DNA of 64,000 bases from Diplosphaera chodatii (GCA_032358165.1 JAALGY010000052.1:1240001-1304000), one strand, 5' to 3'. Numbered from the stretch's first letter, positions 22,458 to 34,187 are shown. The notes: generated from the sequence alone by a model not told the origin. Translations and numbers: made by a program.

Positions 22458-25258
22458 ATGCACCAGCTGGAGTCGGCCGTGCAGGTTGCCATGCTCGTGC
22501 AGTGCCACACGAGGCAGGCTTATATGCTGCGTGTGACCCCGGGCTGTTGGCTGGAGAACAGCAAGATGCATCTGCAGACTCATGATCGGATGTGTTACCC
22601 TGCAGAGCCGGCTGACTTCCTGGGTGTGCAGATGGCACCTGCATCCCAGCCGCAGCTATGCAGCAGTGCGCTGAGCACCGGCTTCATGCTGCTGCAGCAG
22701 CAGGATGCAGCATGTGGCGTGCACGGAAATCAGGTCAGGGTGTTGGTGACTGCATACCACGATGATGTGTTTTGTGTCTGTTTGCTGTTTGCTGGGTCTG
22801 TCAAGATGGTCTGTAAACTGCCTGCAGGTGCTGCAGCCATGCACTCTACCGCCGCCAATGTCAAGGCGGAAGGGACATGCCGAGCAGCTGCCGCAGGCCG
22901 GCCAGACACTACAGTGGCCCTTGCTGCAGCCCGACTTCTGCAGCTTCAGCGGCGATGGGTCGTTGCCGCTGTACCACAGCACAGCCATCCCAGCGGCGCC
23001 GCCGCTGCAGCTGCCACCCAGTCGCTGCTCATCTCAACTGTGCGGCTCCTTCCAGAGACGGAGTTCGTCTCAGCCAGGCAGTTATGTTGCTGGTACCTCG
23101 CAGCCGGGTTGTCATCCGCTGGATTTGGACAGCCAGGGCTTCGTTCAGGTCCGGCAGCGGAGCATGCCTGCAGCAGCGCACCTACCAGCTGACTTGAGGC
23201 AGGACCCAGGGTTCGAGCAGCGTCGGCGGCAGCACAGCCTACCTGCCACCTGGCTGCCGCCACCTGGAACACAGTGCCACGAGGAGCGTAACAACGCCGC
23301 AATGGGGCTGCCACAGCGCCTGTCAGTCAGGCCGGACACGGACGGCATGACACGCTGTGGTGCTGGGAACATGCAGCCCAGGCGACCAGTTGCAACATGC
23401 TGGCAGCAGGAGTCTGCTCCGCTGGCGCAGCACCAGCAGCAGCAGCTGCAGCAGCAGCAACAGCAGTGGTGCCAGCAGCAGTGGCAGCAAAAGCAGCAGG
23501 ACCAGCAGCTATGCCGTCAGCAACAGCTGCTGCACTATCAGCCTCGAAGCGTGTGCAGCAGCGAGCAATGCACGCCGTCAACAGTGACAGCGCCTGAGCT
23601 GTGCCTTCCGCCTCCATTGGTGCGTTGATGGCCTGCCATGTGACGCAAAGCTCTGACGTTCGTGTGTTTGTTCCCGTTGATCGTCCCATGCTGCTGACAT
23701 CAAGCGTGTGCGACGCTGCAGAGCCAGCCGAGGCGCACGGCAGCCCGCTGCAGCACCATCACCAGCGGGTTTCCAAGCGGCGAGCCTGCCTGCGAGCCAC
23801 GGCGGCTTGACTCCAAATTCCTCAGTCAGGGTGTGAGCCTCGGAAACGAGGGCTGCAAGCGTGCAGCGGCAGTCGACATGCCGCCGGACAGCGCCCCAGC
23901 ACTGCGCAGCAGTCTGACATCAACGCCGCAGCCTGAGCAGCCACCTCTGGCGGCGTCGAGGCCATCGGGCCCAGCGCTACGGTGCCGGCGGCGTACCACT
24001 GCACGCCACACCTCGTCATTTGCTGTGGACCCTGCAGCGCCGCCGCCGCCATCCCGGCAGAGCGCTGCTGCGCAGGTGTCGAACGAAATACCCTCTCATA
24101 TAGTTCCGCTGCACGTCATGGCGCGCTGCACCTGCACGTCATGCTTGTTGCTGATTCCCTCTTGAAATGCACAGGCGCAGGGTGGGCAATCGGAGGCCGG
24201 CGAGCAGCGGCGTGGCCGTAAGGCCGGCCGCCACGCGCACATCACAGTGGCCATGCTCTCTGACGGCGGCTATCTTGACCTACCTATCCAGGTGTTGCAA
24301 CAGTGCTGGTTGCAGCAGTGCGGCCGTGCAGGGTTGACCTGGTGGTATGATGAGGGATAATTCGATGCTATTCAGCATGTTTGCAAGGCGCAACAGACGA
24401 ACATAAAGATCATCATGTGGGCTGCAGGATGCCGCCAAGAAGCTGAACCTGGGCCTGAGCGTGCTGAAGCGCGTATGTCGTGACATTGGACTGGTTCGCT
24501 GGCCATACCGCAAGCGCAACAGCCTGGCCAACGTGATAAGCAAAACACAGCGCTTCCTGGTAAATACGCAACTCCTGCTGCAGCCACTTATTGTTCGGGC
24601 TTGCTCATGAACCTGGCACACATGTGTCCTGCTCTGATTTTGCAGTATGTTGCAGCTGGATGATGGATATGCTGCGGACCATCTGATGAGGTTTCTTGTC
24701 GATCGCATGTGACCGGCTTCTGCATCTGATGCCCGTCCCTTGCATGAGCAGGCAGGCGACCAGAAGGCGGGTGTGCTGGCCAGCCTCAACAGCCAGCTGT
24801 CACAGCTGACTGGCGAGGGTGAGGACCTGGCGGCGTGCACCAAGTCTTATAGGCAGTGTATCTTCAAGCTCAATCACAAGATGAACAAGCTCAGTGGGCA
24901 GGTGAGCGCCAGTTGCAATGCTTGCCCTGCAAGTGAAGATGACGCACATATTGCTTGGCGTTTACATCTGCTTGGCCAGCACAACTACACTGCACACCTA
25001 TAATGTCATCAATGGATGAGCTGCCTCGAGCAGTTAGCTTGCTGCTTGTGACTTCTGCGGTTCACATTCATGTGCGTGACCCTGCACCTGCAGCAAGGGG
25101 AAGGCAGGACAAGGTGCCGACCCATGGCGATATCAAACTCAGCTGCGGAGCGCCTGACACAAGCAACTGGGGCCAAGTTCAGTAAGGTGCCATCGCGCCG
25201 GTCATGCGACCCAGAAGCGCCGCCTACGCCCCCAAGCGGCGCCAACAGCGGCCTGTGA
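22458..25258 (+). CDS. RWP-RK domain transcription factor
   Basis: DNA-binding regulator of the RKD/NLP/MID superfamily, found in green algae and plants in nitrogen response or gamete and sex control. Exons: about 22458-22732 (MHQLESAVQVAMLVQC...); 22828-23619, rich in Pro, Ser and Gln with a long glutamine run; about 23723-24078; about 24174-24290 (VAMLSDGGYLDLPIQ); 24432-24558 (DAAKKLNLGLSVLKRVCRD then VRWPYRKRNSLANVI); about 24750-24900 (coiled coil SLNSQLSQLTGEGEDL); last exon about 25092-25258 ending GANSGL, stop 25256-25258. The RWP-RK core (LPIQ...AAKKLNLGLSVLK...RWPYRK) is complete and crosses one phase-0 intron. The polyQ/Pro-rich N-terminus resembles an activation region. I see no GAF or PB1 domain, which argues against NLP and for an RKD/RWP(A)-like type. 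Confidence 0.88.
23418..23535 (+). repeat. CAG-rich trinucleotide tract coding polyglutamine in the RWP-RK protein
   Basis: Interrupted CAG/CAA runs encode LAQHQQQQLQQQQQQWCQQ and further Gln-rich sequence. Length polymorphism is likely at such tracts. Confidence 0.85.
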
Positions 25259-25809
25259 ACCGCCATGAACAGCTTGGTATCTTGGCAGCGTTGCAAGCTT
25301 TCGAGAAGTTGGCTAGGAACACCTGATGTGAGGCCAGCTACATCACTTGTTTGCAGCGGCACAGGCAGTGAACATACTAGGATTCAGCCATGCGATGTGA
25401 GGCACCTCATCAGACATTCTGATGATGCAATTGAATGAGACTTTAGTCAGTGCCATTCGATAGATCAGCAATGCACTGCTATCCCTCTCTGCGTTGTTGG
25501 CATGAAATGGCCTGCCGATCATCGCAGCATGTAACATGTTTCAGGCGTGCATCCTCTGTGTGCTCTTGTTGTAAGCAAGCCGAGCATTGGAGAGTGGCGT
25601 AATGTGTGATGCAGAGTCTTCTGCTGCATGGCGAAGATCAACCTTGATGAAGGTCACAGCGCCCAGAGGCATCTCAACCAATGCTGATACAATACACATC
25701 TGCTTGTCCGAGCAATACATGCAGAACGTGCTAATCTACAGTGCGGACAGTGCAGAGCTACAGGTGACGAGGCAAGCTGGCAGCTGGCGCTGACACTCCA
25801 GTTGCTGTG
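25259..25809. other. Convergent 3' intergenic region
   Basis: About 550 bp between the RWP-RK stop and the ATG3 stop. No supported coding sequence; probably both 3' UTRs. Confidence 0.45.
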
Positions 25810-27633
25810 TCACCAGCCGCCAGCGCTTGATGTGTAGTCATACTCGATGGTCGGGATGACGGAGGCGATGAACTTCAGGAACAGCACCATGTAGCTGCAA
25901 GGCAAGAGCAGTATGCTTCAGCTCTGGCGCAGGCAAGCAACGGGTGATGCCCATGCGGCAAGTGATGCTGCACGGCCGACATTTGCTGCTGTGCCTCAAG
26001 AAGTGGCGGTGTGTGAATCAGGGACGCACTGCTCTACATCGAGACGGCGGCCGCCAGCATCTGCGGAGTGCTCAGCCAGCCGGCGCATGGTGTCGGCGTG
26101 CTTGCAGGGGTGGATGCCCAGGGCACGCACACTGGAGTGCGGAAACTGCTCCACCGTCGCCGTCTTCCTCGCGTACGCCTCACTGATGTCCTGGAAGATC
26201 TGCGAAGGACGGGATGTCCAGCGCATTCGACGCCACAAGCATGGGAGCATGCCTCAAGCGTTCCACCCATTGTAGGGTGGTTGGTTGTCTGCAGCATCCA
26301 GTGTTCGCCTTCCCATGTGCACCTTCCTGTTGGAACCTTACTCCTGACTGTGCAAGCTCAAACCATGCCTCACCAGTGCACGGCAGCGCACTCAGGCCGC
26401 ACCTGCTCGGGCTTCAGCGGCTGCCGGTCCTCGTCGTAGCCGACGAGCCAGGTGCGCGGCACCGCATGGAACTTGTCGTAGCTGATCATCAGGTCGTACG
26501 TGCGCGTACGCCTGATGTTGTCCTGTGTGCTCGGCTGTGCTGGCAGGGCTGCCTGCGGGGCGGGGCGCTGATCTGGTGCGGCATGTGCACCGTTGCAGTG
26601 TTGTACTCAGAGCGGGCCCTCACTGTTTGACACCAAGCACACGGACCACCACCTGGTACCTGTGTTGTGTGCGTTTGCTGTCTGCTTTGGTCCGTTATAT
26701 TGCTTGGGCGGCAGATTCTCACCTCATCTGCCTCATCGTCTTCGATGGCCAAGTCATCAATGTCGGGCACATCATCCTCCTCCCTGCCACCCTGCGCATC
26801 GTCACAGGCCAAAGAGATCCAAAGACACGTCTGACTCCGCGAGCAGCTCTATACACAGCGAGTGTTTGAGCAAGCCACAGCATGTCAGTGGCAGCTGACC
26901 ACCTTCGTCACCGCCGCGTCATCATCGCCCAGCGTGGGGATGTCATCGTCGGCGCCTGCTGCCGCCGCCGCACGCTGCTTTGCATTGCCATCGGGGCCGT
27001 CGGCCGCCACCCACTGCTCCCCCGCATCGCCCTCCAACAGCTCCTCATGCCCGCTGGCGGCGCCGGTGACCGCTGCTGCCCGCTGGTAGCACGGCACTGC
27101 AGCATGCAGGCGGGATGCGGTGTGCGCTCACAGCCATGGACCTCGTTGGGAGTACCATGTCAGCAGCTGAGGCGCTGAGCGTGCGCACCATTCCGAGTGA
27201 TGAGGTACTGCTTCTGCTTGTCCGGCAGGTGAAGCTTGGCCTTCGATGCATCACCCGCCTCCCTGCACAAAGCAAGCTCTTCGCTTGGTGGAGACCTTGA
27301 CTAGCTAGGAGATTACATACGGACTCTGCAGACACGGAGTGCACTAGCCTCACCATGACCATGTGGGGTATGTCCGCACGAGGAAGTCTCCAGCGATGGT
27401 GAACTCATCGGGCGTCAAGCGCTGCGAGGTAGAGGGTACCATTTGCGTCGGGTCTGCGCTGATCACGGAGTCAGGAAGAAGCAGCTCGTGAGCATTCCGA
27501 ACGAGCAGCAGCTTACTCCGTCCGCCTCAAAGCTCGACTTCGTGTGCGCAGGTAGCACTGCCTCGTTCGCCGCTTTGTAGGCGTTAAAGCCCGCGGCCTT
27601 GGCGTTAAGCAGCCCAGCCTTGAGGCTTTTCAT
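25810..27633 (-). CDS. ATG3: ATG3, autophagy E2-like ATG8-conjugating enzyme
   Basis: Transfers ATG8 from ATG7 to phosphatidylethanolamine on the phagophore. The start ATG at 27633 opens MKSLKAGLLNAKAAGFNAYK, spliced to RLTPDEFTIAGDFLVRTYP and TWSW. Next exons read EAGDASKAKLHLPDKQKQYL, an acidic flexible region (DDDIPTLGDDDA; VPDIDDLAIEDDEADE), then RTYDLMISYDKFHAVPRTW and LVGYDEDRQPL. The catalytic block is ISEAYARKTATVEQFPHSS...IHPCKHADTM, with active-site Cys in HPCKH. The C-terminal helix is VLFLKFIASVIPTIEYDYT followed by SSAGGW and TGA (25812-25810). All ATG3 landmarks are in order and phases join across the introns tested. Arabidopsis ATG3 ends shortly after IEYDYT, so the SSAGGW tail is a short extension. 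Confidence 0.95.
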
Positions 27634-28652
27634 GGTGCGCTATCGTGCCTCCCAACCAGCAACGTGTCCTGCAGAACGAGGCCTCAGGTGGGTATTGGGG
27701 TGACGGCGCCATGACGACATGCTATGTCCCCTATGCACCAACGGTGGCCGACCTGTGTATTTGTATAGGCTGTGAAGGTTTAAATCTTATGAGTGGCGCC
27801 CAGTTGTTGCTGCTGCAGCGGCACCGCTGCCTGAGGTGCCTCGAGTGAGTCAGTCTGGCCACGCTTTGCAACCCGAGCAGGACTTCAGCGAGGCCTGCTA
27901 CACAGCACCACACTATCTCTGCCTGTTTCAAGAACAGCTTAGACGTGTGGCGGAACTGCGAAGTGCGGCCAGCGGCCTGGATCGCTTCATGGGTATGAAC
28001 TCGCCCTGTAGCATTCACCTACGATTCGACAGACATGTCGATTGGCCGGGGCTCCTAAATCAGGTCAAGATACAGAGGGATATGATGAAACAGTGCTGAC
28101 GTGAGCCTCAAACCCTAACCCCTAAACAAAGCGTTTGAGCGTTTCTAGCCCGCGGAAGCACAAGCGCGACGTGCCACAGCATTCAGCGTGGTCGTTTCAA
28201 CAGATACAGCGCTGTAGACTGCGTGGAACAGGCTGCATATGGTGCGGCGCCTCGCGACGCGGCCCTTCGGGCCGGAACAGTTATACGGTTATCGACCCCC
28301 TATCTTGACCTGATTTAGCTGCTGCGTCGATTGGCATCGGGGCTGCAGTTGGTTTGGGTCTGCCCGTCCAAGCGGCTCCTAACTATGATCCAGTCCATCA
28401 GGTCTAGACTGCCGGCTGACCTCTTTTCGCATGAGACCAAATTTGGATGGCACTCCAGGTGACACCAAGCAGCCGTCAAGCACGGTGGGCCTGTGCCATA
28501 TCAGCAGGGTACGGTATGGTATGCAAGCGCATGATGTTGCTCATGCCTCTAGGTGCTGGGTGCAGGTGTGCTAGCAGTGACGCCGCCCTGGAGCAGCAAA
28601 CCTGCCATTCAGCGTCATGTCCGAAACCAAAAGTTCGCACAGGCTGCGTAGA
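27634..28652. other. Intergenic region upstream of ATG3 carrying an inverted-repeat-bounded segment
   Basis: About 1 kb without a recognised protein. An open stretch at 27836-28099 (+) does not resemble any family I know and overlaps the repeat described next. The ATG3 promoter should lie near 27640-27900. Confidence 0.45.
28055..28318. repeat. 264 bp segment bounded by perfect 18 bp inverted repeats (MITE-like?)
   Basis: CTAAATCAGGTCAAGATA at 28055-28072 is the exact reverse complement of 28301-28318. Just outside, a near-direct repeat GTCGATTGGC(AT)CGGGGCT occurs at 28037-28053 and 28326-28344. Inside are AACCCTAACCCCTAAAC (28111-28127), similar to plant-type telomere repeats, and a hairpin CGGCCC-TTC-GGGCCG (28260-28274). 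It has no coding capacity, so a non-autonomous element or a structured noncoding segment is possible. Confidence 0.6.
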
Positions 28653-29063
28653 TCACTGAGCGTGTGGTGTTGAGGGAGTCGGAACAACCCCTGGTCCGAA
28701 GGCCCTCGGCTCGAGTGTCTGCCGGCTGAGGGACGTCAGGCCGGCAGACCCTGCTGTTTGCAACTGCGATGGCCCCCGCCGCGGGCTGCTGCCATACGGT
28801 CTGAAGTCTGGCGAGTCCAGCAGTTCTGAGCTGCTATTCTGCCCGCTACCCAGCCCGCTATGACTGAGGCTGCCAACTTTGCGGTGGCCGCCGCCCCTCG
28901 GGCGTGACAGCAGCGGCGAGCCAGTGCTGGCGATGCTGCCGACGGCGATCACCGGCAGCAGCCGCGACTCAACGGAGCTGCGGGCTGCAGACCGCAAGGC
29001 GAGTGCCGCTCGTGACGGGATGTAACCCCACACCCACGCCGGCATCTTCGATGCCCCAAACCC
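28653..29063 (-). other. Open stretch downstream of the NIPA9-like stop, possible alternative C-terminal exon
   Basis: An open frame continues after a CAGCAG (about 29064) with VLGFGASKMPAWVWGYIPSR and a Ser/Arg/Gly-rich tail. Plant NIPA9-like proteins can carry a disordered tail after the last membrane helix. No donor/acceptor pair I tested keeps the frame, so this may be 3' UTR. Confidence 0.25.
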
Positions 29064-29098
29064 AAGCACCTGCTGCAGCCCGCCTGCATGGCGATGTC

Positions 29099-30524
29099 TT
29101 ACCGCTTCAGTAGCATGGCAATAACCACTGCCACTCCACCTTGCACGAAAACACCAGCTGGGTGTGCAACGGCTGATGTGTCACCTGAGCCAGCTGCGAG
29201 GCCGGCGATGCCCGCGAGGATCAGCACCCAGCTGGTGAGCCGTGCCAGGCGCGCAGCGGGGCTGCCTGGCAGCCGCTCACCAAGTGCCAGCACGCCAACC
29301 GCCACGCCGGTGACCATGGACGTTACTGCCGCTGCTGTGCACACCTAGAAGCCAAAGCACAAGCTTTGCTGCTGGGTCCGACACCCTGACGATCCAAATG
29401 CCTCACACCGTGCTCCGACCCGCATGCCACCAGCACGCTCTGCCATCAGCTGTATGCCACGATCAACACAACAAATGGGCCAACCCACCACCAGGCTGTT
29501 GCCGTCCTTCAGGCCGCACGTCTGCAGCGCAAAACCGCCTGATGTCAAACCCACGCTGGCAGCCAGGCCAGCTGGTACGCACAGCGGCTGCCGCGCCGCC
29601 AGGAGGAACCCCGTGCGGCAGCAGGCGGCGGACAACCCGAAGCAGGCGCCCGCTTGCAGGCCGTACACGTAGGCTGTGGTGCGGGGCGGCGTCGGTGCTG
29701 CGTCACGGGCTCGCCGCCGCTGCCGTCGTGCGAGCCGCACTGCTGACAGGACGCCTGCGCTTTTGGGAGCCGGGCTGGTCTGCAGCATGCTGTACACGGT
29801 CACAAAATCCATGTTGTGCATCTGGTTCTGCTGACAGACAGGATGGACACATGAAGAGGTCGACTCACCCAATACGACCACGAGCAGAGTGACCACCGCC
29901 ACGGCGCGCACCACGCTGACGGCGCTGCCCTTGGGTGCCTCCTCTGTGGTTGCGCCCAGGCCGATTGTGCCAGCTGCTGCCAGCGCTACTGCCATCCACT
30001 CGCTTGGCTGCAGTGACTCCTGCATTCACAGCGTTGGCATCACCAGGACCTGGTTTTGCCCGCTGTAAGGCTGCACAGCAGTTACAGCTGGCATCGCAGG
30101 GCAGGTCCTGGGTGCGCGAAACCCTGCCACTGCCTTGCCTGCAGATAGAAGTGCGAGAAGAGCGCCAATGACACGAGGCCCACACCAGACACTGGCTGCA
30201 CCAGAGACACCTGCACACGAGCAGCCTCATGCTCAAGATGAGACGATTGTCTGTGATAGTTTCTGCAGGTACACGTCATGCTAGAGACCGAAGAGTGGCA
30301 CCCACCGGCGCCAGCGCAAAGGCCGCTATCATGAGCAGTGCGCCCCCAAGATCAGCCGCCAGCCCTATGAGCCACTCCCTGCTGCGCGCGTACTGCACCA
30401 GGATCGCTGGGTCCAGGGAGAAGCGCGGCAGCTGGCGTGTCGCCTCTTTCTGCAGGGCCTTCCCCACATTGTTGCCAGTCGCAGCGACCAGCGTGATGAT
30501 GATTGCAGGCCACTGTCCACCCAT
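29099..30524 (-). CDS. NIPA9-like membrane transporter (probable Mg2+ transporter, EamA/DMT fold)
   Basis: Multi-pass membrane protein similar to plant NIPA9-type proteins; cation transport is inferred from family. The first exon (ATG at 30524) reads MGGQWPAIIITLVAATGNN then VGKALQKEATRQLP, followed by LIGLAADLGGALLMIAAFALAP. Next come QPVSGVGLVSLALFSHFYL (about 30170), SLQPSEWMAVALAAAGTIG and VVRAVAVVTLLVVVLG (about 30020-29870), then TTAYVYGLQAGACFGLSA, SVGLTSGGFALQTCGLKDGN, VHTAAAVTSMVTGVAVGVL and ALGERLPG, ending VAVVIAMLLKR before TAA at 29101-29099. About eight hydrophobic segments are visible. The TAA overlaps a GTAAG, so splicing into an open stretch ending near 28653 (with AWVWGYIPSRAALA) is possible, but the phase does not fit the sites I tested. 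Confidence 0.8.
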
Positions 30525-31649
30525 GGCCGGCCTCCAGCCAGCAGGTGAAAGATCTACGCTGACTCAGGCAGTAGCATACATGCGCCTCGCGTGAGGAGTC
30601 ATGCTGATGCCTATGTTATTGCTGTGCGCAAACCGTACAACTTTGCTAAAATAATGTCAGCTCGACTGAACATCCAGATGGTCCAACAGAAACACCGCAG
30701 ATGGTTCGACAGGAAGGATGGGATATGCCAATGACAACTTGACAGAATAAGAGTTCAAGCCGTCCCAAGTGTCAAACTAGGCCCAGAAGTCGCTTGCAAG
30801 TCGCCTGCTCGTGACTGCAGGTGTGCAAGACTGTGACTGTTGGCCAACAAGCAAGCGATCATCGAGGCACAGCCAAACAACTGCTGTGGCAGAAGGCAAC
30901 TCACAGAGGGTACAGGCAGGCAAGTGCAGTTGCACTGCACACAGCGGGTCCAAACCAGGATACAAACTGCGAAGGGTCGTCATGCAGGGCGGAGACTCAA
31001 TCTGAGATCTCGCCGAGATCTCCAGAGCCGTTTCCATCAAGATCGCCTGCAGTTTGGCCGTCAAGGCACGCAGGGGCGCTTGCTGATGTTTGCATAGCAC
31101 TGTGATGATGCAAACGGTTGGGAAGCTCACGAGCTTGCCCAGCTCGCATCGTAACTCCACATCCGGCTCTTCGATCCAACACACGGTATCTTTTTGGTCG
31201 CTGCCTTCCACCCCTCGTTCGCTGAGGTCAAGCACGACAATGCCCTCAGTACTGCAACCGTTTGATGAGGAGAAAAACTGGAACCTTGTGCTGCCGCCAA
31301 ACAAGTGAGCCCTGCCAGCATGCATACCAAGCTGGCACCCCGAGCAATATCATGTTCTACCATACTCCTCATCGATAGTTACACGGCTGCCGCATGCATC
31401 CACTGACAGGAACTCATACCAAGGAGCCACTGCTTTTGCTGTGTGGGCGGTTGTGCGTTTAGAACATGATGCAGCACTGCCGCAGCCTGAGCAGCGTTGC
31501 ATGCTGTATTTGCAGGGGCACGGGCTTCGAAGGTGCCGTAGGTATGAAGCTAGCAGATCACATGGATGGCGGATGTCCTACATGCAGGATGCATAGCAAT
31601 GCCTGTCTGGTTCCTGACGGCCGGTGGCCATGTGTGAGCAGGCCAATGG
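30525..31649. other. Intergenic region with an uncertain 182-codon ORF on the minus strand
   Basis: Between the NIPA9-like start and the first supported exon of the next gene. An uninterrupted minus ORF from ATG 31325 to 30777 encodes 182 residues beginning MHAGRAHLFGGSTRFQFF. I recognise no domain, composition is ordinary, and plus-strand frames are also open, so it may be chance. The region should include the promoters of both flanking genes. Confidence 0.3.
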
Positions 31650-33295
31650 CAGAGATACTCGCACACAGGCGACTTGCTCGTCAGCTATTATGGTACGAGG
31701 CTCTTTGACACCCCAAAGGATGGCGTGATCAAACAAATCAACATCTACTCAAAGGAGGTGCGGTGACAGCTGCCAGCTGTGCATCAGCGTTTGGTAAGTC
31801 TGCAAGGGAGGCCCGGACCGCAACATGTGACACACAGAGCTGAAAGACATAAACTGTGCAAGCTGTCCCGTGCAGACGCCAGGGTCCGAGCCGCGAGAGC
31901 AGGATGGCAATGTGCAGAAGGAATGGTCATACAGCCAAGCGGAGCACAGCAAACCTGATGGCTGGTTTCATCCCTTCATGATCAAGGATGGGCCAATGCG
32001 CAGCCGTGCACTGGCAACTTCTGCAGGTGATGCCACTCTCATGCACAGTACCTGCACAGATGTATCCCGTACGATGAGGCGGTGGTTATAGTAATTGCAG
32101 CCAGGTGCTGTGTGCAATTAGTACCCATGGTGCTGTGAGCACACGTCCTCAGTAAGACCGTCCACACATATTGGCATTGACAGTGCGGCCTGCTGAATGC
32201 TGGCAGGTCGCGTCTCCAGTGCATGCTTTGCTTTGCCGCTTTCCAAGTACACCTCGCAGCATGAACCACCGCCACCATTCTTTGGCAGCGAGCTGTTCTT
32301 TAGGTGTGCATAGGAAAATGCAAGTGTGCTTGCGTTCATTGTTCAATCTGTCATCAGCAGCAGGCAGCTCACAGCAGCGTGTGTGTGATCCGCTGGCAGG
32401 TCATCGATCTCCGAGGGGGCCTGGTGGTCTGGCGGGCCCCTGTTCGATGTGAAGACCGGCAAAGTCATGGTGTGTGCTGCAGCAACACTGCCGCCTGCAC
32501 CATGACTGCACGACACGTACCAGGGCCGTCACAGTGTGCTGACCTTGAGGCCCTTCTGTAGCCATCGCGTCAAACTGATGTGCGCTGTGTAGATTGGTCG
32601 TATGTACTTGCAGTGCGTCTTCTTCATTAGAGAATACCGCATGGCCGTCGAGGACCCTTCCCAGCCTATCAACCTGGCAGAGCATCCAGCGATACAGCAG
32701 CCGCGCGGACAGCTGTCCAATGACCCCGGTGATTGGCTGACTGGTGGCGACTGGAAGGGTGTGCAAGAAGCGCTTGTATGGGAGGAAGGTAAGTCGATCG
32801 AGTTGCGCAGCATTGCCTGTCGATATACCCCGAAGTGCTTGGATGATTGCTGTGTCCGGACCACATCCGTCCTGATGACATTACAGGCTAAAGCATCGAT
32901 TCCCTCCTTGCAGGCAGCGAAGTGCCGCAAGTATCACCAGAGCAGCCGGCGCAGTGGAAGCCGCCGCCAGCAGGCCACAATATCACATTGCTGCCTGACC
33001 TGTTCTATGCCGCTTACCCCATGTCTGTGCCCGTCACTGCAGAAGACATGCCAGCCGATGGGCTCTCCTTCCAGATGGGTGCGTGGGCTTGCACCAAACC
33101 GTTTCCAACAGGCCATATGCTGTACCAACTCATATGCAGGAACTGGGTGAGTGTTGTTGCCGCCCTTGGCTGACTTCAGGGTATGCTGCAGGCGGCCTCG
33201 TCTCGGAAGATGTCTTCATGCGGACCATCGTGTCATACGGTGGCAGCGGTCGCTTAGCTTCACTACAGCACGAGAAATTCGTCCGTGCCGCCTAG
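31650..33295 (+). CDS. Unrecognised multi-exon gene, possibly a DUF3598-like plastid protein
   Basis: Exon-sized segments in plausible phase: GDLLVSYYGTRLFDTPKDG then VIKQINIYSKE (about 31668-31757); KEWSYSQAEHSKPDGWFHPF and MIKDGPMR (about 31875-32002); FALPLSKYTSQHEPPPPFFG with SELFFR (about 32206-32302); ISEGAWWSGGPLFDVKTGKV (about 32405-32469); FFIREYRMAVEDPSQPINLA with LTGGDWKGVQEALVWEEG (about 32610-32788); LLPDLFYAAYPMSVPVTAED (about 32990-33075); last exon GGLVSEDVFMRTIVSYGGSG to FVRAA, stop TAG 33293-33295. The Trp/Phe/Gly spacing and the REYR strand recall calycin-like DUF3598 proteins of algae and cyanobacteria, but this is a guess. The 5' end is not resolved. Confidence 0.45.
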
Positions 33296-34187
33296 GCAGC
33301 TGCGCGAGGGTGATGTCGGGCGCGTCAGCAGCAGCTGCACATTGATACTCGCACAACTTCAGGATTTGTTGTCACTTGACCTCGCAACAATTGTGTAGGT
33401 GTCAGCAAGCAGGAAGACCAGCATACGCATCGTGTGTGCGGTGCACCTGCAGTAGTGTGTGTATGTGCAGCCGCGGCCCTGGCCCTTGCCTGCTGGTCTT
33501 GCAACCTTTTCTTGCGGGCTGCAAGCCGCTCCGCTGTGGACATTTGGGAGCTGCAGCAGGAATGTTGCTTGAGGACTATCACAAGATTTCTCATCCATGC
33601 ATGATGCATGATGCAGCGCTTTGATGGAGCAGTGCTGTGTGTGCTCTCTATCTTCTGTTGGGCACAGGTGGGCTTGGCAGCTGTCATGTGGGCCAGTTGT
33701 TCACATTGATACTGCAGTGTATTCAACAACCGTCCTTCAGACTGCAGTGTAGCACTACGAGGAAGAGGTCAATGGCATGATTTGTGTACAATTACTCGAT
33801 CAAAACCAAAGAAATCACCCGCCCGGGACGCCGCCATAAACCTGCAACCCAGCACACAAACTTTGGGGACACCATTAATTTGGATACCACTCTGATCGCC
33901 TTCAGGTTTATGTCATGTGATGTTTGCACACCAGCCTCATGCAGCGCCTCACCATGGTGCCCTCGCTCATATCCTGCTGTGTGGATTTGCCCTGCAGAAA
34001 GGTTGCACACGTTCAGCATCTGAATTGTAGTACCACACGATCAATAAATCGCCGGTACAAGCTGTAAGCTCACCTGATCGTCGATGTATCCTGCTGCCTT
34101 GCGCCCTGTGCACAGAAGGACAGGATGAGCATACTGTCTTGTCTTACCAACAGACCACACATACTGCGTCGCCCGGACTGCTGTCCA
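33296..34187. other. Convergent 3' intergenic region
   Basis: About 890 bp between two convergent stops. A minus segment at about 33545-33460 reads STAERLAARKKRLQDQQARA, helical and charged like a coding exon, but I cannot connect it to a gene. Otherwise nothing is supported. Confidence 0.35.

Noticed and set aside
28111..28127. Chromosome end or telomere array
   Set aside because: Only about two degenerate repeat units, with ordinary genes on both sides; interstitial motif, not a telomere.
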